Below, one piece after another: positions 54,379-63,315 of a DNA stretch of 64,000 nt. A program made the position numbers and the translations under genes. Numbering within the stretch: position 1 is the stretch's first letter; each line of letters opens with the position of its first letter. The notes under the pieces are model-generated. The model did not search any database, was not told the DNA's origin, and was given only the letters and a program-made list of their open reading frames with translations. The DNA is from Pedobacter puniceum (GTDB lineage Bacteria > Bacteroidota > Bacteroidia > Sphingobacteriales > Sphingobacteriaceae), in the NCBI RefSeq assembly GCF_009674685.1, contig NZ_WKJI01000002.1:1-64000 (forward strand), read 5' to 3'.

Positions 54379-55609
54379 TAAACTTAACTTTTGATTGAAT
54401 TGCAAATAAGAACACGATTAAAAAGCAAAATAGCGGTACGATATAGGCGATTTGAATATTTACCATATCTGATATTTTACCCATAATTAAAGGAAAAAAA
54501 GCACCTCCTGCTATAGCCATTACTAATAAGGATGACCCTATTTTCTTCTCTTCTCCTAAGCCATCTAAGCTTAAAGAGAATATGGTTGGAAACATGATAG
54601 ACATAAAAAACTCTACCCCAATAAGGGCATAAATAGATAGCATATTGCCGAAATTAATAGCCATTATTAATAATATCACGTTAGCTATACTATAAATGGC
54701 CAGTAATACTCTCGGACTAATGTATTTCATTAAAAATGTTCCAACAAAACGGCCTATCATAAACACCAATAATGCAACCGATAGGTACATAGCCGCATCT
54801 TTTTCTGCTACACCAGCTGCCTCACCAATAAATCTGATAAAAAAGCTAGATACACAAACTTGTGCTCCTACATAAAAAAATTGAGCGATTACTCCGAAAA
54901 CTAGATTTTTATTTTTCCAAATACTACTTTTTGACATTAATTTCTGATGACTATCAACTTTTATCTCTGGTAATTTTACACGCCAAATGATGATGGCCAC
55001 TAATAAAACTAGGATACCTATAAGTAAATAAGGCATTTGTACACTTGAAGCCTCCTGCTTTAAAAACTCTTCTTTCTCTATAAGAGACATACTACCTTTT
55101 TGTTCATCAGATAAATGAACACCTGATAATATAAATATCCCACCCAAGAAAGGAGCCAATGTGGCTGCCAAACCATTAAAAGATTGTGAAAAATTAAGTC
55201 TAATAGTTGCAGTTTCTGGCTCTCCTAAAACTGTTATGTAAGGATTAGCTGCTGTTTCCAAAAATGTCAAACCACTAGCTATGATGAATAAGGCAAGTAA
55301 AAAGAAACTGAAGTTTCTCAATTCAGCAGCTGGCCAAAATAGGAATGCTCCTAAAGCAAATAATAATAGTCCAAAAACAATCCCAGATTTATAGCCAAAT
55401 CTTCTCATCAATATACCAGATGGTATAGCCATAATGAAATAGCCTATGTAAAAAGCAGAATCAATAAGTGCGGATTCTAAATCTGTTAACTCACATGCTT
55501 TTTTTAAGTGGGGTATTAGTATAGGATTTAAATTGTGTGCAAAACCCCATAAGAAAAAAAGAGACGTAATAAGGATAAATGGAACTAGATATTTCCTATT
55601 TGTTATCAT
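54371..55609 (-). CDS. fucP: L-fucose:H+ symporter FucP-like MFS permease
   Basis: The 412-residue membrane protein has about 12 hydrophobic segments and FucP-family motifs: LFFLWGFAHNLNPILIPHLK near the N-terminus, YFIMAIPSGILMRRFGYKSG, FLETAANPYITVLGEPETA and LNFSQSFNGLAATLAPFLGG. The Asn and Glu residues of FLETAANPY and the FNGLGA-like motif are characteristic of FucP. It brings L-fucose, and likely D-arabinose or L-galactose, into the cell. It is the first gene of the minus-strand operon running down to at least 48679. A strong terminator separates it from GH29. The incomplete paralogue at the left edge of the window is of the same family. Confidence 0.88.
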   Translation of the reverse strand: MITNRKYLVPFILITSLFFLWGFAHNLNPILIPHLKKACELTDLESALIDSAFYIGYFIMAIPSGILMRRFGYKSGIVFGLLLFALGAFLFWPAAELRNFSFFLLALFIIASGLTFLETAANPYITVLGEPETATIRLNFSQSFNGLAATLAPFLGGIFILSGVHLSDEQKGSMSLIEKEEFLKQEASSVQMPYLLIGILVLLVAIIIWRVKLPEIKVDSHQKLMSKSSIWKNKNLVFGVIAQFFYVGAQVCVSSFFIRFIGEAAGVAEKDAAMYLSVALLVFMIGRFVGTFLMKYISPRVLLAIYSIANVILLIMAINFGNMLSIYALIGVEFFMSIMFPTIFSLSLDGLGEEKKIGSSLLVMAIAGGAFFPLIMGKISDMVNIQIAYIVPLFCFLIVFLFAIQSKVKFNE

Positions 55610-55761
55610 ATAAAAATTTTACTTAAATCGAGTATCCTAGAAATCAGGAAGCTAAATTTCAGGTTTAATAATTATAAAGGTATATATTAACAAAATCGCC
55701 TAACTAAAGTAATTTGGCTATTTTTTAAACTAAATTGACGTTTATTTTGAAAATTGTAATC

Positions 55762-55806
55762 AAAAAAAAGCCGTCTTTATTGTGTTTAAACTACACAAAA
55801 GACGGC
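55762..55806 (-). terminator. Intrinsic terminator after GH29
   Basis: On the minus strand GCCGTCTT pairs with AAGACGGC, with an inner TTGTGT/ACACAA extension, and is followed by eight T. It lies 20 bp after the GH29 stop codon and separates it from the fucP operon. Confidence 0.88.
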
Positions 55807-55825
55807 AAGATTCTATTTGTTTTAT

Positions 55826-57337
55826 TTACTTCTGAATTAATGAAGCTCCACCGTTTATTTTAAATACATAAGCATATTTAGTTTTAAATGCCTGTGGGGT
55901 TACTTTAGGCACTTCTAAATAAAGATTCCCTTCTTTTGATTTGTATTTTGGAAGAACCTCAGTACCTAATAATTCTATTTTATATCCTTTTGGAACAGTT
56001 AGACCCTTAACCATTAAATTATTCTGGGGCAACTTTGTAGTTAAAATGTATAAATCTTGACCTTTATAAGTATAGAAAACTTCTCTATTAGTATTTGTTG
56101 ATGCTGCTTCAGCGGCAGACTTTTCTTTCTTCTCTGTTTCAACTTTAGAGTTTATATTTTTAACCTCAGCAGGATTATGCCATGCCTTTGTACCATAGAT
56201 ACCTTCTCCATTTACTTTTAGCCATTCTCCTATATCCAATAATCTCTGCTCCATAATTACTGGAATTCTTCCGTCTGCAGTTGGTCCTACATTTAAACAT
56301 AAGTTACCACCTCTACCTACGGTATTTACTAAAAGATGTATAAGCTCCTCAGAACTACGATAATCATGAATATCCTCATTTCTATTATATCCGAATGAAT
56401 AGCCCATGCCTTGAATTTCTTCCCATGGATGTTCGTTATTTACTTCATCAGTATCTGCATATTCTCTAGAATAATAACCACCATGCTCTCCTCTTACTTT
56501 CCCCCATCTGTCATTTACTGCAACTTCATCTTTATTTGGTGCATTGTTATACAACCAACTTAAAAATTCTAAGCTTTGTAAACGTTTATAGTCCTCATCC
56601 CAATCTCCATCAGGATAAATGATAGCAGGTTGATACTTCATCACTAATTCTTTCATTTGCGGAACAATATGTTCAGAAATCATCTTATCTCCTGGGATTT
56701 TATACTTAGATACGATAGAATCCGGAAGATAATACCCATTAAAATTGCCAGGTCTGGTGGTAGGCGTACTCTCCCATTCCATTAACGAATAGTATAAGCC
56801 CATTTTTAAACCCTTAGCTCTTACAGCGTTAGTAAGATCGCCAACTAAATCTCTCTTAGGTCCAACTTCCATAGCGTTCCATCCTTTAGAATATTTACTT
56901 GTAGATGGCCATAATGTATAACCATCATGATGTTTAGAAGTTAAGATAACATACTTCGCTCCTGCATCTTTAAAAAGGGTAGCCCACTTATCTGGATTCC
57001 ATAACTCTGCTTTAAACATTGGCGCAAATTGTCTGTATCCAAAGTTCTTACCATAATTTTTATCGTGAAAATCTCTACTTGGACCAGGTTTAGACATAGC
57101 TAGAATTTCATACCATTCTGCATAACAATCATAAACTGAACCTTCTCTATTGATATGAATATAAGATGGTACAGAATAAACACCCCAATGAATAAATATT
57201 CCAAATTTAGCGTCCTGAAACCATTGTGGTACTGGCCTACTATCTATAGATTCCCAAGTAGGTTCATATTTTTTTTGTGCAATACCTGTGGTTGTAATAA
57301 ATAAGCTTAATAATAAGCAAGCGAATTTGATTTTCAT
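55826..57337 (-). CDS. GH29 alpha-L-fucosidase, secreted
   Basis: The 503-residue protein has a signal peptide and the GH29 catalytic barrel. WFQDAKFGIFIHWGVYSVPS is the family's N-terminal hallmark. FKDAGAKYVILTSKHHDGYT and KGLKMGLYYSLMEW come next, IIYPDGDWDEDY contains the candidate nucleophile Asp, and GRGGNLCLNVGPTADGRIP follows. A short C-terminal beta-domain completes it. GH29 enzymes release alpha-linked L-fucose with retention of configuration. It has its own terminator and faces the fucP operon in the same direction, so product and transporter genes are adjacent. The 280-bp spacer upstream holds element E3. Confidence 0.94.
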   Translation of the reverse strand: MKIKFACLLLSLFITTTGIAQKKYEPTWESIDSRPVPQWFQDAKFGIFIHWGVYSVPSYIHINREGSVYDCYAEWYEILAMSKPGPSRDFHDKNYGKNFGYRQFAPMFKAELWNPDKWATLFKDAGAKYVILTSKHHDGYTLWPSTSKYSKGWNAMEVGPKRDLVGDLTNAVRAKGLKMGLYYSLMEWESTPTTRPGNFNGYYLPDSIVSKYKIPGDKMISEHIVPQMKELVMKYQPAIIYPDGDWDEDYKRLQSLEFLSWLYNNAPNKDEVAVNDRWGKVRGEHGGYYSREYADTDEVNNEHPWEEIQGMGYSFGYNRNEDIHDYRSSEELIHLLVNTVGRGGNLCLNVGPTADGRIPVIMEQRLLDIGEWLKVNGEGIYGTKAWHNPAEVKNINSKVETEKKEKSAAEAASTNTNREVFYTYKGQDLYILTTKLPQNNLMVKGLTVPKGYKIELLGTEVLPKYKSKEGNLYLEVPKVTPQAFKTKYAYVFKINGGASLIQK

Positions 57338-57457
57338 GATTTTTAATATATTATTTATATAGGGTATAAACGACTAAATTAGCCCATTTTTAATGTTAAA
57401 ACTTTAATAACTTGGCAAATCTTTAAATGATATTTCTTATTTTTTATTACGGATATA

Positions 57458-57586
57458 AAAAAGAGATTGTCTTGAAAATTTTATTTTTCATATTAAATAG
57501 AGCTAAAATTTTCTCTGATATACTCGAAAAAATCATCAACTATGCTCGATATGAAATAGAATAATCATATGAGACAACCTCTTTTT
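57458..57586. repeat. Inverted-repeat (MITE-like) element E3
   Basis: AAAAAGAGATTGTCT (57458-57472) and AGACAACCTCTTTTT (57572-57586) are inverted copies with 14 of 15 matches around a 129-bp AT-rich segment without coding capacity. The ends share AAGAG(G/A)(C/T)T(G/A)TCT with elements E1 and E2. It lies between the GH9 gene and the GH29 gene on the minus strand and could also act as a terminator. Confidence 0.55.
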
Positions 57587-57617
57587 CTTTAAGACATAAA
57601 TGATTTCAAATTACCAT

Positions 57618-60600
57618 TTACATAATTACTAGCTTTTTAACTTCATTTAGGTTTTTACCCTTAAAGTGTAACATATATTGTCCCGCAACAGGCTTTTCTT
57701 TCATTTGCATAGTCTGCTTTAATCCATTTTGACGATTTACTTTTTCTGAATGAATTAATCTACCTGTTATATCATAAAGAGATAGTTCTACCTCATTGCC
57801 TTCATAATTATGAATGGAAAAGTTCACTACATCAGAAGTAGGATTTGGAAAAACTGTAAGTTTAATGGTACTTTCTAGCTTAAAATTAACCGTTCTAATA
57901 CCAAGTTCTTCCATTTTACCATCTTTATCTACTTGAGTTAATCTATAATAATTATTTCCTGAAAAAGGATTATTATCATAAACCGTATAGCTATTTCCAT
58001 TGTTATTAACAGATTTTACTCTTGTTAATAAAGTATAGTTTACACCATCAGTAGAACGTTCCACTATAAAATAGTCATTATCTGTCTCTGAGACAGTTAT
58101 CCATTCTAATTTAGTACGAGAACCCTCTGCTTTTGCTTCATAACTTTTTAAAGCAACAGGTAATACCAAGGCTGGTTCTACACCATAAATAAGCACATCA
58201 TTATCATAAACCGGCATCTGTTGTGTTTTTGTAGGTACCGATGTACTCAATGGACTCAAACCATTGAAAGACCAATCGTTAGAGTTATTCCATCCAGAAG
58301 GACCTGTAATTGTAAAATTAGCTTCACGCATCCAATATACATTGTTTAAAGAAACACCCCCTATTACACCTCCAGGAAATATTTTTCTTCCGGTAAAATC
58401 AACTTTTACATAATAGATATCACCAGAAAAATGAGTAATTGGTGATATAGTTCCTCCTTCTGTATTTGTATTTGGAGTTACAGTCCCTTGTGTTACTACT
58501 AAAGATGAAACATTAATTGATGGGTCTAATGTGAAATAGTAACGTGTTGAAAGTTTATCAGTAACTCTAGCAGGCCAAGCTGTTCTATTGTTTACCTGTG
58601 CTTTAATACTAATAGAGGTTGCAGATTGGGAGTTGATTTGAGCCTCAGTAAAAATTTCATCATCTCTGACTTCTGGTGTTGGGAAATTAGCTAATTGCGA
58701 ACCATTACCAGGATTTCTAACGTACATCCGAGCAAATGCTCCCGGTAAACCTGCGTTAAAATCTAATGCGACCTCATTAGTTCTAAAAGTAGCAATATTG
58801 TTTACAGATAAATCAAAAAAATCTAATGGATTGCCATTTTCAGCTGTCCCAGGCCCCCCCATTAATGCACCATATAAAATATGCCTTGGTTGGGTAACAT
58901 TATATTGAGGTTTACCTACTGTTAGGTGTTCGAAACCTGCCCAACCACCTAAAGCTGCTCTGTGGTGAGGAGCGTTCCATGGATTTGGCCCCATTCCTAT
59001 AACATAACTTCTGTTATATGGATTATCTCCTAAAACATATCTAATCTGACTTTGTGCAAAACTATCATATATATTCTTACGGTTTATAGTTGTATTAATT
59101 GCTGGAGATGCGCTTGGAGCAGTGGCTCCATCTACGCCAGTACCATCTATCATCCAATCACTATATATACCTGCAACGAAAGCTTGGTTAGTACTATATC
59201 TTAAAGGAGCAAAAACAGTTCTAGTTGCATCTTCTGTTTTAGTAGCTAAACCACCAGGAGTATATTTTACTTTATCAGTATATCCTATTGTCCACCAGTC
59301 TAACCATCTTTCTACCCTTCTTCTATAGGTTGTCTGTGTTGTTCCTGTGGTTTCTTTCACCAGAAGTGTGAAAGCAGCAGGGGCAAGATTACCAAAAAAT
59401 AATTCTGAAAAATGAGCGTAATTCGTTTCAGGTGAAGGCGAAAGATTATAGTATTCATTCGCTTTATTTAAATAATTATCAGTGTAACCGTTAGTTGATG
59501 CTGCTAACTCTGCTTTATGTAACCAAATAGCACCCCACATCATTTCATCAAAATAATGAGAGCTTCTATAAAAATAGTTTTCTGTGGTAGTTACTACTCC
59601 TACTGCATTTCTATGTCCATCAACTCCACGATAAGCATCTCCAAAATCAAACATTTTACGAGCTTTATCTAATAATAAATTTGCATAGTTAGTATCACCC
59701 GCATTTCTAAATACGATAGAAGATGAAGCTAGCGTTGCTGCTACTTGTCCAGCAATATCAGAACCTTTACAAGTAACATCTATCTTATAAGATTTATTAG
59801 CCCCAGGTGCAAACATAAAGTCTAAAAGTTCTGGAGCCGCAAAGTGATTATGCGCAAAGTTTCCATCCGTTACCTGTGAGTAAAACTCATATGTTCCCGG
59901 CTGGTCGTTTGTAAAACATTTGATAAAGTAATCATTTATAAACTTTAAATTATCTAATAAATATCCTGTTTGATTGGTAGTTGAATATACAGTACTGTAT
60001 TCTAACCCACTCCATGCTAAAAAAGAAGCTGCGTAAGCCATTGTTGCGGCACACTTATATGTATCGCCAGCATCATGCCAACCACCAGTTAAATCTCTTC
60101 CTACATCAGAGCCATCATTTAATAAAGCATCCCCACGCCATTCAACTCTATTTTGGCCAGGTAAATTTCCTCTTACACTTGGTAAAGCCCCACTACGTTG
60201 TACCTCATAAAAGAATAAAGATTTTTGCAATGCCTCCGCATAATTAAAGTTTATTACAGTTTTTTGAGTAGGGGTAATTGTTCTACTTATACTACTACTA
60301 TTAAGCGCCCCATCGTTTACCGTAAAACTTATTGTTCTTTCCAATCCTGAAAAATCATAGTTACTCCCTTGATAATATTTCACATTTCTTAAAGCAGTTT
60401 GATATTCAGCTAATGAAGCATTACCGGTTAGAATTAAAGTTCCCGTTGCTGGTATCCAACTAGAACTTATACTATTAGTGTTAGCGAAACTTAAAATATC
60501 TTGTCCGTTTTTATAATTATTAGATACTGTTATAGTTGCACTAGTTATCGTTGTGTTATCTACATCTGTTAAAACAATATTTGATGAAATATTTACAGCG

Positions 60601-63287
60601 ACACTCTTCTCTTGATGAGTTAAACCTGTACTCTCAATGCCGGCTAGCACAGGTGCATCATTAATAGTTGTTATAGCAATATTTCTAACTATTGTATTAC
60701 TATTGTAAGTGCCATCTGTAACTTGAAAACTAATAGTTCTTACAATTGTACTAGGATTTCCACTGTTATTGACATATCTAACACTTCTTAAAGCAGTTTC
60801 ATAGTTGGTTATGCTAGATGTACCAGTTAGCGTTAGTACTCCATTACTAGTATTAAAAGAACCTGTAATACCATTTTGGTCAGTAAAAGCTAAAGCATCT
60901 TCTCCTGAAATAAAATTACCAATTTGTATTGTACCACCAGTCATATCGGTACTATTTGGGTCTGAAAGCGCCATAGTAGCAGTAATATTTTGGAGGCCTA
61001 CATCTTCAGAATATGCTAAAGGAGTATTCTCTATATTTCTTAATAACGGACTATTTTCTGAAAAACTCAAGTCGATTCTTCTACTATCTGAACTAAAGTT
61101 TAAACCATCATCTACCTTAATTAATATTCTTCTTGCCGAATAAGTTGCATTAGTTCCTTTAGAATTCACATACTTGAGGCTTCTTAAAAGGGTTTGATAA
61201 TCAGCAAGAGAAGCAACTCCGCTAAGTGTCAACAAAGCACCTCCAGATGCATTTGCATTAAAAGATGTGGTAATACCTGCTACAGGCGTAAAAGAGAACT
61301 CATCTTCGTCACTTTTACTGTTTTCTGTTATTTGTACTGTAGCTCCTACTAAAGTAGTATTGTCTGCATCAGTAATAGTTAAACTATTATCAATTAAAAT
61401 ATCAGAGGCTAAACTGGTATATATTAACAAATCTGCATCAGCTATAGTCAATACAGGGGCTAAATTTATAGACGGTGTAGTAAAAGTCTGGTTAGCTCCA
61501 TATAATATAAACTCATCATTAAGACCATATACTGCTTTTGCTCTCACATTATATAATGTATTAGGCGTTAAAGACGCTGTATTTGCTGAAATACTTACAC
61601 TTCCACCTGTACTTGTAAAAGTTATGGTTTCTAATCCATAATCTGTTGATAGACCGTAGTCAAAACTGACCTTTGAACTTAAATTTCCTGTATTTAAAGA
61701 AGCATTAAACAGTGCTGTAGCAGTTCTAATGTCTGTTACAGCATTTGTAGTTAAACTTGCAATTGGTGCATTATATTCAAAAGCTCCAATATCAATAGCT
61801 CCATTTCTAACAAAGCCTCTTTGATCATAAATAGAAGTATATCCTGAAGCCGTTGCAGGGTCTATGGCAATACTGTTTACTAACAAAGCATGGGTTAATG
61901 TGCTAGCATCGTTAGTGGCTAAAACAGGATTTAATATAGTACTAATATTCGCATCTGTAACAATATTACCTGTAGTAACAGAAGGTGTAGATGTTCCAGG
62001 TATTGTTATCCAGCTTCCAATTGGTGGGTTTGTTGCAGAAGCAATAATGTTTCTGCCAAATCTAGAAAAACGGTTACCATTCAGATCAGCCTCATTTGCC
62101 CCAGCAGTAGCATGATTAGAAGTATTACCCTTTATAATGGTATAATTAATCTCCATATTACCCCCATTAACACGTACACCACCACCTGCGCCAGTGGTAG
62201 AAGTTACAGAGTTACCAGTAATAGTACAATTATTTAAAATGGCATTAGTAACAGTACCACCAATACCGCCGCCATTTGTAGCAGAAGTATTACCTGAAAT
62301 CGTAACATTACTAAATTCTAAGTTATTAACTGTAGCCTGAGAGAAAACTCCACCACCACTATCGGTAGCAGTATTACCACTAATCGTAGAATTTCTAACA
62401 ATCAAAGAAGAACCGGTTTGGTTACAAATACCTCCACCTCTTCCTCCTGAACTTACTGTTCTATTACCACTTATGGTTGAGTTCAATATGGTTAAAGTTC
62501 CTGAAACATGATTAATAGCCCCGCCTTGATTAGTAGAAGTATTATTTCTGACGATTGTACCTACTATCAAGTTGCCTGTTATTAAGCTGCCTGGCCTATG
62601 GTCGATAGCGCCTCCTCCAGTGCTTGAGGTTGTACCCCCTGAAGCACCACCACAACTGTTGTTTTCTAATAATGAGTTATATATCCTTAAGATAGCTCCT
62701 GTTCTAGAAATTATAGCCCCACCAATACCTCCTAAACTAGTATTATTTCTTAAAACACAATTATAAAGGTATAAAGCAGCGTTATCTCTATTAGCTATAG
62801 CACCAGCATGTACACCAGAGCCACTTGTAGTATTATTTTCTATAATACTATTATATATGCTTAAATTACCTAAGTTTTCAATAGCGCCGCCTTCTGATGT
62901 TGAGAAACCATTGCTAATAACCAGATTCTTTATAACAACTGTTCTAGAAGCAGAAATTGCGAAAATTCTGAAATTAGTTACGCTGTTTCTAGTTACAGTG
63001 ATACGTCCAGCAGGAGCTTCAAAAACGATATTTACATTGATGGTTGGTAGAACTCCACTAGTTAAATTAATGATACTACCTGATGGTATACTGAAATTAA
63101 TAGTGTGTGGCCCAACAGTTGCGTTAGCATCTGTAATGGCTTGCCTTAAAGAACCCGCACCTGTATCATCAGTATTACTTACTGTAAAGGTAGCTGCGTT
63201 TACTTTCATGGTTGTCAAAAGACACCAACAGAGTATAAGCCATTTTAAATGGTCTACTCGTTTCATTTGAGTAAAAAAAGATTTCAT
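57618..63287 (-). CDS. Giant secreted GH9 glycosidase with beta-helix, cadherin/Ig-like repeats and T9SS type-A sorting domain
   Basis: The 1889-residue protein has a signal peptide. A right-handed beta-helix with the entry motif NTDDTGAGSLRQAITDANA covers about residues 30-500. A fibronectin-like module (about 505-610) and three bacterial cadherin/Ig-like repeats (about 615-1010, with ITDADNTTLVGATVQI and similar) follow. The GH9 domain (about 1030-1560) carries GGWHDAGDTYKCAATMAYA with the catalytic Asp near 1072-1075, PHHRAALGGW, and NEVALDFNAGLPGAFARM with the general acid Glu near 1505. A fibronectin-like module and a type-A sorting domain (VFPNPTSDVVNFS) end it. GH9 enzymes are inverting endo- or exo-beta-glucanases. 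Most GH9 proteins lack the N-terminal helix and cadherin part, which make this one unusually long. Confidence 0.88.
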   Translation of the reverse strand: MKSFFTQMKRVDHLKWLILCWCLLTTMKVNAATFTVSNTDDTGAGSLRQAITDANATVGPHTINFSIPSGSIINLTSGVLPTINVNIVFEAPAGRITVTRNSVTNFRIFAISASRTVVIKNLVISNGFSTSEGGAIENLGNLSIYNSIIENNTTSGSGVHAGAIANRDNAALYLYNCVLRNNTSLGGIGGAIISRTGAILRIYNSLLENNSCGGASGGTTSSTGGGAIDHRPGSLITGNLIVGTIVRNNTSTNQGGAINHVSGTLTILNSTISGNRTVSSGGRGGGICNQTGSSLIVRNSTISGNTATDSGGGVFSQATVNNLEFSNVTISGNTSATNGGGIGGTVTNAILNNCTITGNSVTSTTGAGGGVRVNGGNMEINYTIIKGNTSNHATAGANEADLNGNRFSRFGRNIIASATNPPIGSWITIPGTSTPSVTTGNIVTDANISTILNPVLATNDASTLTHALLVNSIAIDPATASGYTSIYDQRGFVRNGAIDIGAFEYNAPIASLTTNAVTDIRTATALFNASLNTGNLSSKVSFDYGLSTDYGLETITFTSTGGSVSISANTASLTPNTLYNVRAKAVYGLNDEFILYGANQTFTTPSINLAPVLTIADADLLIYTSLASDILIDNSLTITDADNTTLVGATVQITENSKSDEDEFSFTPVAGITTSFNANASGGALLTLSGVASLADYQTLLRSLKYVNSKGTNATYSARRILIKVDDGLNFSSDSRRIDLSFSENSPLLRNIENTPLAYSEDVGLQNITATMALSDPNSTDMTGGTIQIGNFISGEDALAFTDQNGITGSFNTSNGVLTLTGTSSITNYETALRSVRYVNNSGNPSTIVRTISFQVTDGTYNSNTIVRNIAITTINDAPVLAGIESTGLTHQEKSVAVNISSNIVLTDVDNTTITSATITVSNNYKNGQDILSFANTNSISSSWIPATGTLILTGNASLAEYQTALRNVKYYQGSNYDFSGLERTISFTVNDGALNSSSISRTITPTQKTVINFNYAEALQKSLFFYEVQRSGALPSVRGNLPGQNRVEWRGDALLNDGSDVGRDLTGGWHDAGDTYKCAATMAYAASFLAWSGLEYSTVYSTTNQTGYLLDNLKFINDYFIKCFTNDQPGTYEFYSQVTDGNFAHNHFAAPELLDFMFAPGANKSYKIDVTCKGSDIAGQVAATLASSSIVFRNAGDTNYANLLLDKARKMFDFGDAYRGVDGHRNAVGVVTTTENYFYRSSHYFDEMMWGAIWLHKAELAASTNGYTDNYLNKANEYYNLSPSPETNYAHFSELFFGNLAPAAFTLLVKETTGTTQTTYRRRVERWLDWWTIGYTDKVKYTPGGLATKTEDATRTVFAPLRYSTNQAFVAGIYSDWMIDGTGVDGATAPSASPAINTTINRKNIYDSFAQSQIRYVLGDNPYNRSYVIGMGPNPWNAPHHRAALGGWAGFEHLTVGKPQYNVTQPRHILYGALMGGPGTAENGNPLDFFDLSVNNIATFRTNEVALDFNAGLPGAFARMYVRNPGNGSQLANFPTPEVRDDEIFTEAQINSQSATSISIKAQVNNRTAWPARVTDKLSTRYYFTLDPSINVSSLVVTQGTVTPNTNTEGGTISPITHFSGDIYYVKVDFTGRKIFPGGVIGGVSLNNVYWMREANFTITGPSGWNNSNDWSFNGLSPLSTSVPTKTQQMPVYDNDVLIYGVEPALVLPVALKSYEAKAEGSRTKLEWITVSETDNDYFIVERSTDGVNYTLLTRVKSVNNNGNSYTVYDNNPFSGNNYYRLTQVDKDGKMEELGIRTVNFKLESTIKLTVFPNPTSDVVNFSIHNYEGNEVELSLYDITGRLIHSEKVNRQNGLKQTMQMKEKPVAGQYMLHFKGKNLNEVKKLVIM

Positions 63288-63315
63288 AAAATGAGTATAA
63301 TTTGATTAGTATTAG

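Noticed and set aside
60805-63270. Several plus-strand frames of 80-137 codons opposite the GH9 gene
   Set aside because: They are antisense shadows of one continuous 1889-codon gene with clear domains.
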